Positions 31,647 through 39,725 of a stretch of 64,000 nt of DNA are shown here, in pieces. The DNA lies in contig NZ_JAHRCY010000011.1 of the NCBI RefSeq assembly GCF_019083965.1, positions 62,001-126,000 on the forward strand, written 5' to 3'. The position numbers and the translations under genes are program-made. Source of the DNA: Catellatospora tritici. Its GTDB lineage: Bacteria > Actinomycetota > Actinomycetes > Mycobacteriales > Micromonosporaceae. How positions within the stretch are numbered: position 1 is the first letter of the stretch; each line of letters begins with the position of its first letter. The notes beneath the pieces were generated by a model. That model did not search any database. It was not told the origin of the DNA and was given only the letters and a program-made list of their open reading frames with translations.

Positions 31647-32792
31647 TCACCGCTGATCGTGGGGCAGGGTGACGCGTACGCGGCAGCCGACGCCCGCCGG
31701 GGGGTCGACGATCGCGATGGTGCCGTGGTGCAGCTCGACGGCCCACCGGGCGATGGCCAGGCCGAGGCCGGTGCCACCGTCGCTGCGGGCGGTCTGGGTG
31801 GCGCGGGATCCGCGCCGATCGGAGTCGGCGGCCGAGGACATCGCCCCCGGCCGGGACACCTTGGTGGTGAAACGCTCGAAGACCCGCTCCCGGTGGGCAG
31901 GGGCGATCCCGATCCCCTGGTCGAGCACTTCGAAGACGGTCGTCGCGCCCTCGGGCCGGGCACTGACGGTGACCAGGCCCCACGGCGGGCTGTGCCGGGC
32001 GGCGTTCTCCAGCAGGTTGGCGAAGACCTGGTGCAGGCGGGCCGGGTCGGCGCTGATCGTGTGGGCGACCACGCCGTCGAGCCGGAACCTGGTCTTCGGC
32101 GAGTTCAGCCCCGCCTCCTCCACGACCGTGGCCAGGAACTCGGCGACCGGCACCGGCACCCGCTGCAGCGCCGCCGCGCCCGCGTCGACCTTCGACAGGT
32201 CCAGCAGCTCGGTGACCAGGCGGCTGAGCCGCTGCGTCTGCGCCAACGCGGTACGCAGCGTGGCCGGATCGGCGGTGCTGACCCCGTCGACCATGTTCTC
32301 CAGCACGCCCTGCAGCGCCGTGATCGGCGTACGCAGCTCGTGCGACACGTTCGCGATCAGCTCGCGTCGCTGCTGGTCGTTGGCGGCGAGGTCGGCCGCC
32401 ATCAGGTTGAACGCGCGGGCCAGCGTGCCCACCTCGTCACGGCTGGTCGCCCGCACCCGGCGGCTGTAGTCGCCCCGCGCCATCGCCTTGGCGGCGGCGG
32501 TCATCTCCCGCAGCGGCTTGGTCATGCCGTGCGCCAGCACCTGCAGAGTGATCACGCCGACCATCGCCGCGGAGATCGCGGTCCGCCACGGGATGGCGTT
32601 CAACGACAGGTAGAAGACGCTGAGGCCGGTGGCACCCGAGATGCCCAGCAGGATGCCCAGCTTCAACTTGATCGATCGGAACGGGTCCAGCGGCCGGGGC
32701 AACCGGTCCAGTGCCCGGTTGGAGAACACGATCAGGGGGCCGAGCAGCCAGTACATCGGCTTGGTCAGCCAGTCGAGGATGCGCTCGATCAT
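31647..32792 (-). CDS. HAMP-domain sensor histidine kinase
   Basis: 381 residues. Two TM helices (~45-62 and ~70-90) enclose almost no external loop, so sensing is probably within the membrane or by a partner. HAMP is at ~90-140 (MTKPLREMTAAAKAMARGDY), the H box is NVSHELRTPITAL, the N box FANLLENAARHS, then G1 DQGIGIAP, F and G2 GGTGLGLAIARWAVELH. The kinase start overlaps the regulator stop (ATGA), so the pair is translationally coupled. An insertion of ~25 residues (SSAADSDRRGSRATQTARSD) lies between the G1 and G2 boxes, where the ATP lid is. Confidence 0.94.
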   Translation of the reverse strand: MIERILDWLTKPMYWLLGPLIVFSNRALDRLPRPLDPFRSIKLKLGILLGISGATGLSVFYLSLNAIPWRTAISAAMVGVITLQVLAHGMTKPLREMTAAAKAMARGDYSRRVRATSRDEVGTLARAFNLMAADLAANDQQRRELIANVSHELRTPITALQGVLENMVDGVSTADPATLRTALAQTQRLSRLVTELLDLSKVDAGAAALQRVPVPVAEFLATVVEEAGLNSPKTRFRLDGVVAHTISADPARLHQVFANLLENAARHSPPWGLVTVSARPEGATTVFEVLDQGIGIAPAHRERVFERFTTKVSRPGAMSSAADSDRRGSRATQTARSDGGTGLGLAIARWAVELHHGTIAIVDPPAGVGCRVRVTLPHDQR

Positions 32793-33466
32793 GGGTGCTC
32801 GGCTTCCAGCGCGTACCCGACGCCGTGCACGGTCCGGATCAGGTCCGCACCGATCTTGCGTCGCAGGGCCTTGATGTGTGAGTCGACGGTACGGGTCCCG
32901 AAGCCCTCGGCCCAGCCCCAGATCTCGGCGAGCAGCCGTTCGCGGGGCAGCACCGCCCGGTGCCGCTCGGCGAGGTACACCAGCAGGTCGTACTCGGTCG
33001 GGGTGAGGTGGGCCTCGACGCCGTCACGGCGCACCCGGCGCTCGGTGCGGTTGATCTCCAACGGGCCGAGCTTGATCGGGGCCTCGGGCGCGGTCGTCCG
33101 CTCGGCCCGACGCAGCAGCGCGTGCACCCGGGCCGCCAGCACCCGCAGCGAGAACGGCTTGGTCAGATAGTCGTCGGCGCCCACGGCCAGCCCGACCAGC
33201 AGGTCGTTCTCGTCGTCGCGAGCGGTCAGCATCAGCACCGGCACCGGCCGCTGCGCGTGGATGCGTCGACACACCTCCAGCCCGTCGAAGCCGGGCAGCA
33301 TCAGGTCGAGCACGACCAGATCCGGCCGCAGCCGCGCCGCCGCCTCCACCGCGGCCGGTCCGGTGCCCGCGTGGTCGACGGCGAACCCCTCCGCCCGCAG
33401 TCGGGCGATCACCGACCCGGCGATGGTGGGGTCGTCCTCGACTACCAGGACCCGACGCTCGTTCAT
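32789..33466 (-). CDS. OmpR-family response regulator
   Basis: 225 residues from ATG 33466. The receiver domain shows VVEDD (acidic pocket), VVLDLMLPGFDGLEV with the phospho-acceptor Asp, MLTARDDENDLL (Thr/Ser) and DYLTKPFSLRVLAARV (Lys). The C-terminal winged helix has LTPTEYDLLVYLAERHRAVL and TRTVDSHIKALRRKIGADLIRTVHGVGYALE. Co-transcribed with the kinase. Target genes are unknown, and the DUF4153/ABC genes downstream are the nearest candidates. Confidence 0.94.
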   Translation of the reverse strand: MNERRVLVVEDDPTIAGSVIARLRAEGFAVDHAGTGPAAVEAAARLRPDLVVLDLMLPGFDGLEVCRRIHAQRPVPVLMLTARDDENDLLVGLAVGADDYLTKPFSLRVLAARVHALLRRAERTTAPEAPIKLGPLEINRTERRVRRDGVEAHLTPTEYDLLVYLAERHRAVLPRERLLAEIWGWAEGFGTRTVDSHIKALRRKIGADLIRTVHGVGYALEAEHP

Positions 33467-33546
33467 GTCACGGGACTGTAGCCGCCACCTGTGCAGACCC
33501 TCAGCCCCCAATGTGAAGGAGTTGTGCACGCCTCCCCACCCCCGGG

Positions 33547-33564
33547 GTAAGGAAGGGCACCTTG
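33547..33564. repeat. Short palindromic GGAAGGGCACCTT element
   Basis: GTAAGGAAGGGCACCTT is a short inverted-repeat motif (AAGG/CCTT around GGC) in the gap upstream of the response regulator. It resembles the larger palindromes at 38976-39026 and may belong to a genome-wide family. Confidence 0.4.
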
Positions 33565-33587
33565 TTGTCGCATTACGTAAGAAAGGA

Positions 33588-33623
33588 GAACGGCCGAGCG
33601 CCCTGACGGGTGCCCGGCCGTTC
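33588..33623 (-). terminator. Terminator of the sugar transferase gene
   Basis: GAACGGCCG pairs with CGGCCGTTC, with an inner partly paired GCGCCCTGACGGGTGC, 15 bases beyond the stop on the minus strand. Confidence 0.75.
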
Positions 33624-33637
33624 GAAGTTCGGGTGGG

Positions 33638-35194
33638 TCAGTACGCGCCCTTGCGCTTGAGCACGACTCCGACCGTCCGCCACAGGATGGACAGGTCGTA
33701 CGCCAAGGACCAGTTGTCGACGTAGTAGAGGTCGAGGCGGACCGCCTCGTCCCAGCTCAGGTCCGAGCGACCGGAGACCTGCCACAGGCCGGTCATACCA
33801 GGGCGCACCAGCAGCCGCCGCCGTACGTCGCCGAGGTAGTCGCCGTCGTCGGCGGGCAGCGGCCGCGGCCCGACCAGCGACATCTCGCCCTTCAGCACGT
33901 TGATCAGCTGGGGCAGCTCGTCGATCGAACTGGCCCGCAGGAACCGGCCGACAGGCGTGACCCGCGGATCGTCACGGATCTTGAAGAGCATGCCGTCGCC
34001 CTCGTTCTGGGCCTCCAGCTTGCTCTTGCGCTCCTCCGCGTCGGTGTACATGGTGCGGAACTTCCACACCTTGAACACCCGTCCCTCGTGCCCCACCCGC
34101 AGCTGGCGGAAGAACGCCGGGCCACGGTCGGTGATCGAGATGGCCAGCGAGATCACCAGCAGGATCGGCGACAGCACCACCAGGCCGAGCGCGGCCGCGA
34201 TGCGGTCCAGCAGGTTCTTGGCCAGCCAGGCGACGCCGGAGAGCTTCGGCTCCTCCACGTGCAGCAGCGGCAGGCCCTCGATCGGCCGAATGTGCACGCG
34301 CGGGCCGGCGATGTCGGTGAGCTGCGGCGCGACCACCAGGTCGATGCCGGTGCCCTCCAGCTGCCAGGCCAGGCGGCGCAGCTCGTCGGGTTCGGCCCCG
34401 GCCGAGCCGCAGACCGCGATCGTGTCGGCGCGCAGCTCGTGCACGAGTTCGACCAGGTCGCGGCCGTAGTGCACCGGCACCGGAGCCTGCGCCCGCCGGG
34501 CGGCGGGCAGGTGCTCGGACAGGTGGATGGCGACCGGCACCAGCCCGGCCTTCGGGCTGCGGGAGACGACCTTGTAGACGAACAGGGTCTCCGGCAGCGA
34601 ACCCACCAGCAGCATCCGGTACGTGGCCAGGCGGCCGCGGCGACGGATCATGTACAGCGCGCGCCGGGCCATCAGCCGCAGCACGAAGATGTACGCCATC
34701 GCGCCGAGCACGACGACGCCGACCGTGCCTCGGGAAAGGTCCTTCTGGAACGCGAACGCCAGGAACGACACGGTCGCGCCCACGGCGATGGTCGCCCGGA
34801 ACACCCGCTTGAACTCGTCGGTGCCCAGGCCGATGACGCGCCTGTCGTAGGCCCCGTTGGCCCACAGCAGCAGCAGCCACATCACCGGCAGCGCGAGGTA
34901 CGCCACCGCCTGGAAGAAGTTGGTGCGCCCGTCGAAACCGGCCGTGACCCGCTGGGCCTCGAACCAGGAGATGGCCGTGTAACTGGCCAGGACCGCGCAC
35001 AGGAAGTCGCCGAAGATCAGGCACATGATGTACGGCCGGTGCCACCTGGCGCGGCGGGCCGTGGGCCGGGCGAACGCGGTGCGGGCCACACCGTTGGTCT
35101 TGGGGGTCGGCGGGAGTTCGTAGCGGTCCGCCACGAAGTCCGGAACGTTCGACCGAGTGGACGCCCTGCTCGGGTGCTTCAGGCTCGTCGTCAC
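33638..35194 (-). CDS. Polyprenyl-phosphate sugar-1-phosphate transferase (WbaP/CpsE type)
   Basis: 518 residues from GTG 35194. The upstream in-frame extension has no family features. A disordered basic N-terminus precedes four TM helices (residues ~55-180), then a Rossmann-like CoA-binding-type domain (~190-310), a fifth hydrophobic segment (LGLVVLSPILLVISLAISI) and the catalytic bacterial sugar transferase domain: FRQLRVGHEGRVFKVWKFRTM, SIDELPQLINVLKGEMSLVGPRP and RPGMTGLWQVSGRSDLSWDE. It transfers a hexose-1-phosphate from a UDP-sugar to undecaprenyl phosphate and starts exopolysaccharide or glycan assembly. The nearby glycosyltransferase at 36279 may act later in the same route. Confidence 0.93.
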   Translation of the reverse strand: MTTSLKHPSRASTRSNVPDFVADRYELPPTPKTNGVARTAFARPTARRARWHRPYIMCLIFGDFLCAVLASYTAISWFEAQRVTAGFDGRTNFFQAVAYLALPVMWLLLLWANGAYDRRVIGLGTDEFKRVFRATIAVGATVSFLAFAFQKDLSRGTVGVVVLGAMAYIFVLRLMARRALYMIRRRGRLATYRMLLVGSLPETLFVYKVVSRSPKAGLVPVAIHLSEHLPAARRAQAPVPVHYGRDLVELVHELRADTIAVCGSAGAEPDELRRLAWQLEGTGIDLVVAPQLTDIAGPRVHIRPIEGLPLLHVEEPKLSGVAWLAKNLLDRIAAALGLVVLSPILLVISLAISITDRGPAFFRQLRVGHEGRVFKVWKFRTMYTDAEERKSKLEAQNEGDGMLFKIRDDPRVTPVGRFLRASSIDELPQLINVLKGEMSLVGPRPLPADDGDYLGDVRRRLLVRPGMTGLWQVSGRSDLSWDEAVRLDLYYVDNWSLAYDLSILWRTVGVVLKRKGAY

Positions 35195-35400
35195 CTCACC
35201 TGGGTCCTCCCGTGCGTCACGTCCCTGCCCGGCGGAACCGGCCAGTGTTGCAGCCTGCGGCGTTGAACGTGCGGCAGGACGGGGTTCGCCCACAACGTTC
35301 AGTCTCGCATGGTTTGTCCGGGGGGCACGGTGACACCGTGTGCAGATGCGTCCGAACACCCCAGGACCGGGACACTATACGAAGTCGGCTCTCGGTGACA

Positions 35401-36255
35401 CTAGCGCAAGAGCTTGGAAAGTCTCCGGTCCGCGAGCGGCTTTCCGCCGGTCTGGCACGTCGGGCAGTACTGCAGACTCGAGTCCGCGAACGAGACTTCC
35501 CTGATCAGGTCGCCGCAGACCGGGCATTTCTCACCGGCTCGACCGTGCACCCGCAGCCCCGCCCGTTTCTCCGCTTTCAGGGTGGCGGCACGCTGACCCA
35601 CGGAGCGGGTGACCGCCTCGGTCAACACCTGCCGCATCGCCGCGTGCAGCGCTTCGAGCTGCGCCGCGGTGAGCTTGTCGGCCCGCGCGAACGGCGACAG
35701 CCGGGCGGTGTGCAGGATCTCGTCCGAGTACGCGTTGCCGACGCCCGCCAGCACCTGCTGGTCGCGCAGCACCCCCTTGAGCTGGGCGTTGCGGTCCTTG
35801 AGCACGTCGGCGAGCCCGGCCAGGTCGAGGCCGAGCGCGTCCGGGCCGAGCCTGGCCACCCCCGGCACCTGCGCCACATCGGTCACCAGATAGGCGGCGA
35901 GCTTCTTCTGCGTACCGGCTTCGGTCAGGTCGAAGCCCGACCCGTCGCCCAGCCGCACCCGCAGCGCGATCGGCCCCTTGCCCGGCTTGAGCAGCGTGTC
36001 GGGCAGCTCGTCGCGGTAGTGCAGCCAGCCCGCGCGGGCCAGGTGCACCACCAGGTGCAGTTCGTCGGCCTGGATGTCGAGGAACTTGCCGTGGCGCGCG
36101 GCGCCGGTGAGGGTGCGCCCGTGCAGGGCGGACAGCGGCGGGTCGAACGTCTTGAGGGCGCTGATCGCCGACACGTCGACCCGCTCGACGCGCTGACCCA
36201 CGGCCCGCTCGCGCAGATATGCGGCGAGGGCCTCCACCTCAGGCAACTCCGGCAC
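35401..36255 (-). CDS. Formamidopyrimidine-DNA glycosylase / endonuclease VIII family protein
   Basis: 284 residues. GTG 36255 is chosen so that processing leaves Pro as residue 1 (PELPEVEALAAYL), the catalytic nucleophile of Fpg/Nei enzymes. An upstream GTG at 36276 would bury it. LTGAARHGKFLDI carries the conserved Lys region, LAGVGNAYSDEILH is the helix-two-turn-helix, and CPVCGD ... YCPTCQTGGKPL is the zinc finger. These enzymes excise oxidised bases and nick the strand in base excision repair. The start codon lies 23 bp from that of the divergent glycosyltransferase gene. Confidence 0.92.
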   Translation of the reverse strand: MPELPEVEALAAYLRERAVGQRVERVDVSAISALKTFDPPLSALHGRTLTGAARHGKFLDIQADELHLVVHLARAGWLHYRDELPDTLLKPGKGPIALRVRLGDGSGFDLTEAGTQKKLAAYLVTDVAQVPGVARLGPDALGLDLAGLADVLKDRNAQLKGVLRDQQVLAGVGNAYSDEILHTARLSPFARADKLTAAQLEALHAAMRQVLTEAVTRSVGQRAATLKAEKRAGLRVHGRAGEKCPVCGDLIREVSFADSSLQYCPTCQTGGKPLADRRLSKLLR

Positions 36256-36278
36256 GACCGTAACGCTACCGTTCACAC

Positions 36279-37439
36279 ATGACGTTGAAAGTCGTCGTCG
36301 CGCACAACCGGTACCGTTCCGAGCTGCCCTCGGGTGAGAACGTCATCGTCGATCAGGAGATGGCGCAGCTCGCCGCGGCCGGGGTGACGGTGCTGCCGTT
36401 CCTGCGCAGCTCCGACGACATTCCGTCGCTGCCCGCCGCGAGCAAGGCGCTGTTGCCCCTGTCGCCGATCTGGGCGCCCGGCGCCCAACGTGACCTGGCC
36501 CGACTGCTGAAGGCCGAGCGGCCGGACGTGCTGCACCTGCACAACCCGTACCCGCTGCTGTCGCCCTGGGTGGTGCGGACCGCGCACGCGCACGGCGTGC
36601 CGGTGGTGCAGACCGTGCACAACTACCGGCAGGTGTGCGCACCCGGCCTGTACTTCCGCGACGGGCAGGCCTGCTACGAGTGCCGGGGCAAGGCGTTCGC
36701 GCTGCCCGCGATCAAGCACAGGTGCTACCGGGACTCCGCCGCGCAGAGTGCGATCATGGCGACGGCGCTGGCGGTGCACCGCCCGACCTGGCGCTCGGTC
36801 GACCGGTACATCGCACTGACCGACAACATCGCCGACCACCTGCGCGACTACGGCATCCCGGACGACCGCATCGTGGTCAAGCCGAACGGCGTCGACGACC
36901 CGGGCCGCCCGACCCCGCCCGGCGAGGGCGTGCTGTTCGTGGGCCGGTTGAGCCCGGAGAAGGGCCTCGGCCTGCTGCTCGACGCCTGGCGGCGGCACCC
37001 GGACGGCTCGCTGGGCACGCTGCGCATCGTCGGCGACGGCGAACTGCGCACGCTGGCCGAGCAGGCCGCCGCCGAGCGCGACGACGTGGTGTTCCTGGGA
37101 CCCCAGGACCGCGAGGGGGTACGGGCCGCGTTCCGCGCCTCGGCCCTGTTCGCCGCCCCGTCGACCTGGCACGATGTGCTGCCCACAGTGATCATCGAGG
37201 CGCTGGCCGGCGGCCGGGCGGTCATCGGCAGCGCGCTGGGCGGCATCCCGTACCTGATCGGCGACGCCGGGGTCGCGGTGCCGCCCACGGTCGACGACTG
37301 GGCCGCCGCGCTGCCCGACGCGGTCAAACTGGCCCCGTCCCTGACCGAGGCGGCCCGTCGCCGCTACGAGCAGACGTTCCACCCGTCCGTGGTCATGGAC
37401 CGCCTGATCGGCGTCTACGAGGAGCTGCGCCGCTCCTGA
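36279..37439 (+). CDS. GT4-family glycosyltransferase
   Basis: 386 residues, GT-B fold. The N-terminal domain has DVLHLHNPYPLLSPWVVRTA and PVVQTVHNYRQVCAPG, and an unusual Cys pair CYECRG near residue 128. The C-terminal domain has VLFVGRLSPEKGLGLLLDAW (donor loop) and the E-x7-E region PTVIIEALAGGRAVIGSALGG. It should transfer a sugar from a nucleotide donor to a lipid-linked or protein acceptor in the cytoplasm. The 3' end overlaps the convergent ATPase gene by 25 bp. Confidence 0.92.
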   Translation: MTLKVVVAHNRYRSELPSGENVIVDQEMAQLAAAGVTVLPFLRSSDDIPSLPAASKALLPLSPIWAPGAQRDLARLLKAERPDVLHLHNPYPLLSPWVVRTAHAHGVPVVQTVHNYRQVCAPGLYFRDGQACYECRGKAFALPAIKHRCYRDSAAQSAIMATALAVHRPTWRSVDRYIALTDNIADHLRDYGIPDDRIVVKPNGVDDPGRPTPPGEGVLFVGRLSPEKGLGLLLDAWRRHPDGSLGTLRIVGDGELRTLAEQAAAERDDVVFLGPQDREGVRAAFRASALFAAPSTWHDVLPTVIIEALAGGRAVIGSALGGIPYLIGDAGVAVPPTVDDWAAALPDAVKLAPSLTEAARRRYEQTFHPSVVMDRLIGVYEELRRS

Positions 37440-38905
37440 CGCGGCCGCGGTTCTCGCGGGGCGAGCCCGTAGAGCCGAGGCAGGTCGACGAGCAGAACGC
37501 TCGGGTCCGTCTCGGCGACCCGCCGGAGTTCCTCGGTGAACCCGCGGCCGCTGAAGCAGGCCAGCCGCACCCGCTCGGTGCGGATCCGCTTGACCGTGAG
37601 CAGGTCGCGGGCGCGGCGCAACCGGTCGAGATGGGGCAGGCCCATGGTCTGCTGCCACTTGGCCTCGCCCAGGCACAGGACACCGCTTTCGGCGCCGAGC
37701 ACCACCACGTCGACCTGGATCTGACTGCGCTCGGCCGGGTCCGCGACGGTGCCCGCCGCGACCTCGGCCGGAGGCTCGCCGAACAGCTCGACCGCGTTGC
37801 GTAGGGCGTACTCACGGCACAGTTGCTCGAAGTGGGGTCCGACGACCTGCGAGCGGAACGTGTCGCGGCCGGACTGCCAGGCCTGCTCCGCCATGCCGCG
37901 CTCCAGGAAGCTCCAGTTGCGGCGCATCACGGCCGAGTAGAACGTGATCAGGGGCTCGGCGATGCGGTACACCGAGCGGCCGGTCCGGAACGCGTCCGCC
38001 TCCTTCGTGATCAGACCGCAGTCCTCCAGCACCGTCAGCGGGTGCGAGATGTTGGTCGACGGCCGTTCGAGGTAGCCCGCGATGCCCCCGCGGGTGTTGT
38101 GGCCGAGCGCGATCGCGCCCAGCACGCCGTGGTAGAGCGCCGTGTCCCGGGCGCCGGTCTCCTCGGCGAGCAGGTAGCGCGCTTCCCGGAACAGCGGCAC
38201 CGCCGGGTTGAGCACGGTACGGACCACCCAGCCGTCAAAGTCGTCCACACCGGCCGGGGCGTCGGAATGCACGAACTCGTGCCGGTACGCCGGGGTTCCG
38301 CCGACGATGCTGTGCAGCAGCAGGGCCAGTTCCGGCTGTTCCGCGACCCCCCAGAACCCTGCCGCGGTCAGGTAGTCCATCGGCCGGACCACGAGTTCCA
38401 GGCTGGCCCGGCCGCGCAGCGGCGCGTTGCCGGACAGCAGCCCGCCCATGACCGACATCGCCGAGCCGCACACCAGCAGTTTCGACTTGCTCTCGCGGGC
38501 CGTGCCGCCCGGATCGAGCGCCCGCTGCAGGTGCGAGGCGAGCGACGGGCTCGCCGCCAGCAGGTACGGCAGTTCGTCGATGACGATCAGCCCGTCCGGC
38601 ACCACGGCGTACAGCCGCTCGATCGCCTCCTCCCAGCCGCTCAGCTGGAACTCGCCACCGGTGCCCGCGCGGGAGGCCAGGGTTCGGCCGAAGCGCCGCA
38701 GCGACTCCAGCTCGGTGTCCTCACTCGCGGCGAAGTAGAAGCCCCCGGTGGCGCGGGCGAGGGCGTCGAGCAGGAAGGTCTTGCCCTGTCGGCGCCGACC
38801 GCTGACCACCCCGAACCGGACGCTGGGGGCGGTGGAGGTCGCGAAGCCGACCAGCGACGCCCACTCGGCGTCGCGGGCGAACATTCCCTCGGGCTTGGTC
38901 AGCAC
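37415..38905 (-). CDS. AAA-type ATPase with DUF234-like C-terminal domain
   Basis: 496 residues from GTG 38905. FGVVSGRRRQGKTFLLDAL is Walker A in an archaeal-type ATPase context, GLIVIDELPYLLAASPSL is Walker B, and KLLVCGSAMSVMGGLLSG is sensor 1. A winged-helix region (ISHPLTVLEDCGLITKEADA) follows. The C-terminal part (VDVVVLGAESGVLCLGEAKWQQ) looks like a restriction-endonuclease-like DUF234 fold (D...GEAKW), which fits nuclease-type family members. Such stand-alone ATPases are common and unassigned. The start abuts two operator-like palindromes and has no leader. Confidence 0.85.
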   Translation of the reverse strand: MLTKPEGMFARDAEWASLVGFATSTAPSVRFGVVSGRRRQGKTFLLDALARATGGFYFAASEDTELESLRRFGRTLASRAGTGGEFQLSGWEEAIERLYAVVPDGLIVIDELPYLLAASPSLASHLQRALDPGGTARESKSKLLVCGSAMSVMGGLLSGNAPLRGRASLELVVRPMDYLTAAGFWGVAEQPELALLLHSIVGGTPAYRHEFVHSDAPAGVDDFDGWVVRTVLNPAVPLFREARYLLAEETGARDTALYHGVLGAIALGHNTRGGIAGYLERPSTNISHPLTVLEDCGLITKEADAFRTGRSVYRIAEPLITFYSAVMRRNWSFLERGMAEQAWQSGRDTFRSQVVGPHFEQLCREYALRNAVELFGEPPAEVAAGTVADPAERSQIQVDVVVLGAESGVLCLGEAKWQQTMGLPHLDRLRRARDLLTVKRIRTERVRLACFSGRGFTEELRRVAETDPSVLLVDLPRLYGLAPREPRPRQERRSSS

Positions 38906-38913
38906 CTTAGAAC

Positions 38914-38947
38914 TGTACCTCTAAGAGTTACGCCTCTTAGAGGTACA
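38914..38947 (-). promoter_or_regulatory. Paired palindromes at the ATPase gene start
   Basis: TGTACCTCTAAGAG (38914-38927) and CTCTTAGAGGTACA (38934-38947) form a perfect 14-bp inverted repeat around TTACGC. Each arm itself contains CTCTWAGAG, a near-palindrome. The pair begins 8 bp upstream of the GTG, so a bound protein would block transcription. Confidence 0.6.
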
Positions 38948-38975
38948 GCTCTACGCAGGTTGCCCTGCCGACGGG

Positions 38976-39026
38976 TTAAGAAAGGGGCCCTTCCTATACG
39001 GAAAGCGATGGGAAGGGGCCCTTCCT
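38976..39026 (-). terminator. Double AAGGGGCCCTT palindrome after the CDP-alcohol phosphotransferase gene
   Basis: TAAGAAAGGGGCCCTTCC and GGGAAGGGGCCCTTCCTTA, each palindromic about GGGGCCC, are separated by 15-16 bases and could also pair with each other. The element ends a few bases from the stop at 39030 and probably terminates the cytidylyltransferase operon. Confidence 0.6.
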
Positions 39027-39029
39027 TAC

Positions 39030-39725
39030 CTACGAGCGGTAGGCGGTGCGGGCGGTGAAGGCGATGCTGGCCAGTAGGAAGCCGAAGTTGACGACGGTGA
39101 ACGCCGCCACGAACCAGATCGTCAGGCCGGGCGCGAACGCCAGCACCAGACCCGCCACAAAGATCACGGCGCCGTAGTCGCGGACCAGCTTGACCAGCCG
39201 CACCGGCAGCGACGTCGAGGTGACCATCGACTGGGCCTTGTCACTGGTGGCCAGGACGCTGGTCACCAGGTTGACCATCCAGGAGCCGGCGAACAGGGCG
39301 GTCAGCCACACCGGCGGCTTGGCGACCGCGACCAGCGCGGTGACCAGCCCGATCTGCGACGCCACGTCGCACAGGATGTCGATGCGCGCCCCGGCCAGGC
39401 TGCGCTGGTTGGTGACCCGGGCCAGCTGTCCGTCGGCGCAGTCCAGGCAGTACGCCACCTGCCAGCCGACGAGCGCGAGCAGCCCCAGCGCCAGACCGCC
39501 CTGCCCGCGTACCACGATCAGGGTCGACACGGTCAGCCCTAGCACCAGGTTGGCCAGGGTCAGCGTGGTCGGCTTGAGCCCGGTGCGCTCGGCCACGAGG
39601 GCGAACACGGCGCCCAGGCGCTGGCTGAGCGCTTCGGAGAACAGCCCGCCACCGCGGTTGACGGCGTAGAAGTCGGCGGCCGAGGGGCGCCGCACGGGCG
39701 ACGCGTGCAGGTCAGTCGATGACAT
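39030..39725 (-). CDS. CDP-alcohol phosphatidyltransferase-family enzyme
   Basis: 231 residues with six predicted TM helices. The full CDP-alcohol motif D-x2-D-G-x2-A-R-x8-G-x3-D-x3-D is present as DCADGQLARVTNQRSLAGAR followed by IDILCD. These enzymes replace CMP in a CDP-alcohol with the hydroxyl of a second alcohol, making a phosphodiester. It overlaps the dehydrogenase gene by 14 bp and is the last gene of a three-gene operon, so its CDP-alcohol is probably the product of the cytidylyltransferase encoded first. The acceptor is unknown. Confidence 0.9.
   Translation of the reverse strand: MSSTDLHASPVRRPSAADFYAVNRGGGLFSEALSQRLGAVFALVAERTGLKPTTLTLANLVLGLTVSTLIVVRGQGGLALGLLALVGWQVAYCLDCADGQLARVTNQRSLAGARIDILCDVASQIGLVTALVAVAKPPVWLTALFAGSWMVNLVTSVLATSDKAQSMVTSTSLPVRLVKLVRDYGAVIFVAGLVLAFAPGLTIWFVAAFTVVNFGFLLASIAFTARTAYRS

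Noticed and set aside
29718..33170. An open frame of 1150 codons on the plus strand
   Set aside because: It runs antisense through the DUF4153, histidine kinase and response regulator genes, all of which have clear domain motifs. Its product is Arg/Gly/Gln-rich with no family pattern, a GC-bias artefact.
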